DNA from: Phoronis australis
Taxonomy: Eukaryota; Phoronida; Phoronidae
Length of the DNA stretch: 64,000 nucleotides
Assembly: GCA_002633005.1 (NCBI GenBank)
Contig: NMRA01000006.1
Span: 1,198,442 to 1,262,441, forward strand
Direction of reading: 5' to 3'
In this document: piece after piece, positions 60,937 through 64,000 of the stretch
Position numbering within the stretch: position 1 is the stretch's first letter
How the letters are laid out: each line of letters begins with the position of its first letter
The notes under the pieces: model-generated
Databases searched by the model: none
Told to the model about the DNA's origin: nothing
What the model saw: the letters and a program-made list of their open reading frames with translations, nothing else
Position numbers and translations under genes: made by a program

Positions 60937-63900
60937 GTAGGTGTGACAGTATCAATGAGGGGTGCTTACTGTGCCCTAATCCCGGCCCGCCGACAATGCT
61001 TATGAGGCTAGATTAGTTGGTTTTGAAGTTTGAAGCACTTGTGTTGGATGAGAGATATAAGTATGAGAGAGTGAATGGTAGCCAGATTAGTGCATTCATG
61101 GTGTACCTGAGGCTGAGAGGAGTCGTGTCTGTGATGCTATGGTATTACCCGTATACATGACTGGAGACCAAAAAGTGCATTGTGTCTCCTGGTCTCATTC
61201 CCTGTTCTCAAGCTAACTAAGTGTATTTGTTAACATTTTAACTTGATCTTTTCCTAGTTAGCAAAATCGCCAATAGTTAAAACATTTGCAAGGGTCATTT
61301 ATATGGTTTGACTTGCATTTGTGTTAGCAGACTGCTAATAATGAAGATTTGCCTTAGTACTTTATTGTGTCAATGAAGACTTCAACTGGAAACTCTCTCG
61401 CCAAACACAACTTCAAATCCAACATTTTCAACTTCTTGTCTTGTTTTTTTTAAGAATAAAATTGACAAAATAATGTGAAATTACATTCTTTGAGGTATAA
61501 GGTCAGAAAGGTCAAATGCAATCAAGAACAGGTGCAAATATTTGGTCTAATAAATACATCTCATTAATTTCTAGAAGCCAATCATGGCTTTAGATATTTC
61601 ATCGATCATTTCTGTTTTCAAGAATGCTTTTTAACTTTTTCTTCAGATTTTGTATTTTGTTTGGCTGACACGCATTCAGAAAAAAGAGCAAGAAACATCT
61701 TTACTGTAACACTTAAACTTTATTGCTATCTTCTGAGCATATTACCAAGAAAAAAGAATTACAAGTTGTGGTTTAATCTCCTGAATTTCGGACAAAAATA
61801 ATTGCAGAAATTTCCTTTTTTTTCGTTTTTCAGGTGCTTCTTAACGTTGTGAACGGTCATTATTTTCAAAACATCTGGTTATGGCTATGACATAACACTT
61901 GTTCATTGAAAAACATTAATTTGGTGTGTCATGTCTTTCATGGAAAAAAAGCTGAAATAAAATTTCAATGGTCTGCCATATTTTGCCCTAAACTCAAAAA
62001 GATTTTATCGTGGGTTAAATTTTATCCAAAAGAACCCATTTCTACATGCTATGGTCTTTGAAGTTGTATATAACTTGTACTGTCTTGAATTGAGTCACTT
62101 AGTTTTGTCATACTTATTAACTAAAGTTTTTGGGGACCTCAATTTTTAATTAGTGTCCTCAGGTTTTCTGTGCCCGTCCAGTTGCGATGTAATGTTTTAT
62201 GTGCCCCTCCAGCTGCGATGTAATGTTTTCATAGCTTCAGGATGCTGCCCAGTATAAAGTTATGAGTAAAATATAGCAAATCTCATCATTGGATCTCGCG
62301 TTGAGAGTCAATCTGATTTGATTTTGGACGACAGGAAGGCAAACATTTTATTTTAGTCAGGTAGCAGATATGAGGTCCAATCTACCCTCTGATGGGACAC
62401 CATGTGCCTTTGTGACAGCACTGGGGATTTACATTGGTGTTTCTTTGATTGAAAACAAGTCTGCGGATATTGTTGTTTAAATGAAATTTTCTTCACTTGA
62501 TGTTTATATGATTTCAAACTGATGTCCTTAGTTTTAGTCATTCTTGGCACCTTAAAGGTTGATTTTCAGACTGAGTGCATTCAAGTTTTCCATTCTGTGA
62601 CCAGTGGCCATTTGACCTCTGTCTTGAGGTCAAGTTACCTCCTTTGGCCATACTAGAAAAGTTGGTTCTGTCAGCTCAATTGTTGATTGTCATTCCTAGC
62701 TTCAATTGTGGTGTGTTCAGTAGAATACTAATGTGTAAGCTGTGCAATTTTCTTATAATTACTAAACTCCAGATGAGATAAGTCCATTTAGACAATTCAT
62801 ATAATATTCGCCTAAAAACTGGAGTCAGCAATTCCAGGAATTCTACCAACTAGCCAATACTGCACAAATACTGACCAATTTTCCCATTTTTACCATGGTG
62901 TGTGTCTTTTTTCTGGCTCCAATTAATGACTGTAAATCCATTTTAATTCCCCTGATTTCTTGTTTTGAGTCCTTTTGCTGTGTAATACTTCAAGCTGGGG
63001 GTTATCCTGCCACTCATCTGCGGCAGCCATCTTGGTTTTCTTTGACCCTTTGTACTGTAACTGGCATGGTTGTGTGTGGTCCCTAAATGAAGTATGGCTC
63101 TGTGTCAAGGCCAGCCATCTAGATAAAGACAGTGATTTGGTTACAAAGGGTCAATTATTCAGTCAAAAAGGCCTCTGACAATTGATTTGTTTGTATTGAA
63201 GAGAAGAGGGTGTTGTATTCAATGTAGGCCAAGCTTTTGGGTCACAAAGCTGAAATCCTTGAAATTCACATGTGTGGTTTTCTGAAAATGAAGGCAATGC
63301 TTTTCTGGAATGTGTATCATTGAAAGTAAGAGAAATGAAGCGGATTTGATTCTATAATCTGGGTAACTCAGTTCTATCTGAACAAGGTCTTGTCTGATCG
63401 AAAACCTTGGGTATAATCCTAAATGGAGTATGTTAGTTATTGTATAATGTCACGTATTTTGTGTAGTTCACCTAGGGCATTTAAAATGCCACTACTTTGT
63501 TTCTCACAGATTAAATTCTAAAGGGATTCTGGGTAAAGTACAGCTTGCTGCTTGTGGAAGTTGCGTAGTGCAGACGAAAATTTTTTTACCCCTTTTACTT
63601 AAATGTGTCCTTAAATGTGGTTCTTTGTCCATCATTCCTGGTAAAACTCTATTCTTGCCCGCCCACTGACCCAAACAATTACGATTAGCCCTTGTGCTAT
63701 TGATGTGGTCCAAGCATTTCTGAACTGTACCACCAGGCCTGTATGCACTGGTTTTCCTGTAACTTTATGGTCTGGCAATGACATCCATAAATTCCCTGTT
63801 TTACAACACTCTGGCTCAGTGTGGTCCATCCAGAACTGCATGGCAAGTCTTAAGCCATTTCGCATATAAGGTGGCGTAAAAGTGGAATTTCGTTTTGGGA

Positions 63901-64000
63901 AGTTTCTCAACAAAACTCTTTCATTTCATCGTGTACATGGTTTGTGCGTCATCATTTTGTAAAACAACGCTTAGCTTAATTTTGAAAACTGAAAAGCTTG
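60937..64000 (+). other. Patched intron (start), no further exon found
   Basis: I looked for the expected continuation (GGR...ELxYT...) behind each acceptor-like site and found none. The intron therefore exceeds 3 kb and leaves the window. It contains a 31-bp direct duplication (62168-62229) and a 94-codon minus-strand frame (63632-63913) with no recognised domain. Confidence 0.65.
62168..62229. repeat. 31-bp tandem duplication
   Basis: gtgcccgtccagttgcgatg + taatgtttt is followed directly by a second copy with cctccagctgcgatg. Confidence 0.85.

Noticed and set aside
61828-61870. Acceptor-like tract tttttcgtttttcag as the next Patched exon
   Set aside because: In the required phase the sequence reads GAS and then stops, with no similarity to the first extracellular domain.
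63632-63913. 94-codon minus-strand frame near the window end
   Set aside because: Open and moderately protein-like, but with no recognised domain and inside a Patched intron; not enough to call a gene.

Overview
This is nuclear DNA from an animal, most likely an invertebrate bilaterian. The base composition is AT-rich, genes carry GT-AG introns, and the coding content is metazoan: a C2H2 zinc-finger protein, a class A GPCR, the AAA+ ATPase VCP/p97 and the hedgehog receptor Patched. Nothing fixes the phylum; a lophotrochozoan, hemichordate or cephalochordate would all fit. There is no operon, CRISPR array or bacterial signal. One run of N (18280-18589) and a single N (12491) mark assembly joins.

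Layout. 1-3.8 kb: a 12-finger C2H2 protein on the + strand whose coding sequence lies in one exon, with a poly(A) signal at 3811. 4.5-6.6 kb: a cluster of short mobile elements, including a tRNA-like sequence cut in two by a MITE. 7.4-10.7 kb: a two-exon GPCR (336 aa) whose intron holds a triplicated perfect CRE and an ATA-rich microsatellite. 10.7-25.3 kb: a repeat-dominated block with a 425-bp tandem duplication joined at an N, a roughly 4-kb direct duplication on either side of the assembly gap, a dead pogo/Tigger-like transposase piece, solo-LTR-like segments and an antisense LINE remnant.

25.4-42.6 kb: the complete VCP/p97/TER94 gene. I assembled 15 coding exons (807 aa) with consistent phases from a 17-nt coding first exon to the acidic C-terminal tail and a poly(A) signal at 42637. 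Its introns hold a hAT-like element with an 8-bp target duplication, several minisatellites and a 22-copy 33-bp array that is open on both strands. 42.6-56.6 kb: no recognisable host gene; several MITE families, a tRNA-Met-like sequence and a pair of orphan ORFs. 56.6-64 kb: the 5' part of Patched on the + strand (two secure exons and one tentative first exon); the rest of the gene lies beyond the window.

The four host genes are all on the + strand and share no obvious pathway. VCP extracts and unfolds ubiquitylated proteins; Patched is the Smoothened-inhibiting hedgehog receptor. The closeness of VCP and Patched is notable because both also share a chromosome in human and a chromosome arm in Drosophila. 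I saw no gene system that I would call clearly new. The best leads are a protein-coding repeat of unknown identity present twice in opposite orientation, the duplicated block around the gap, and the element-interrupted tRNA-like sequence.
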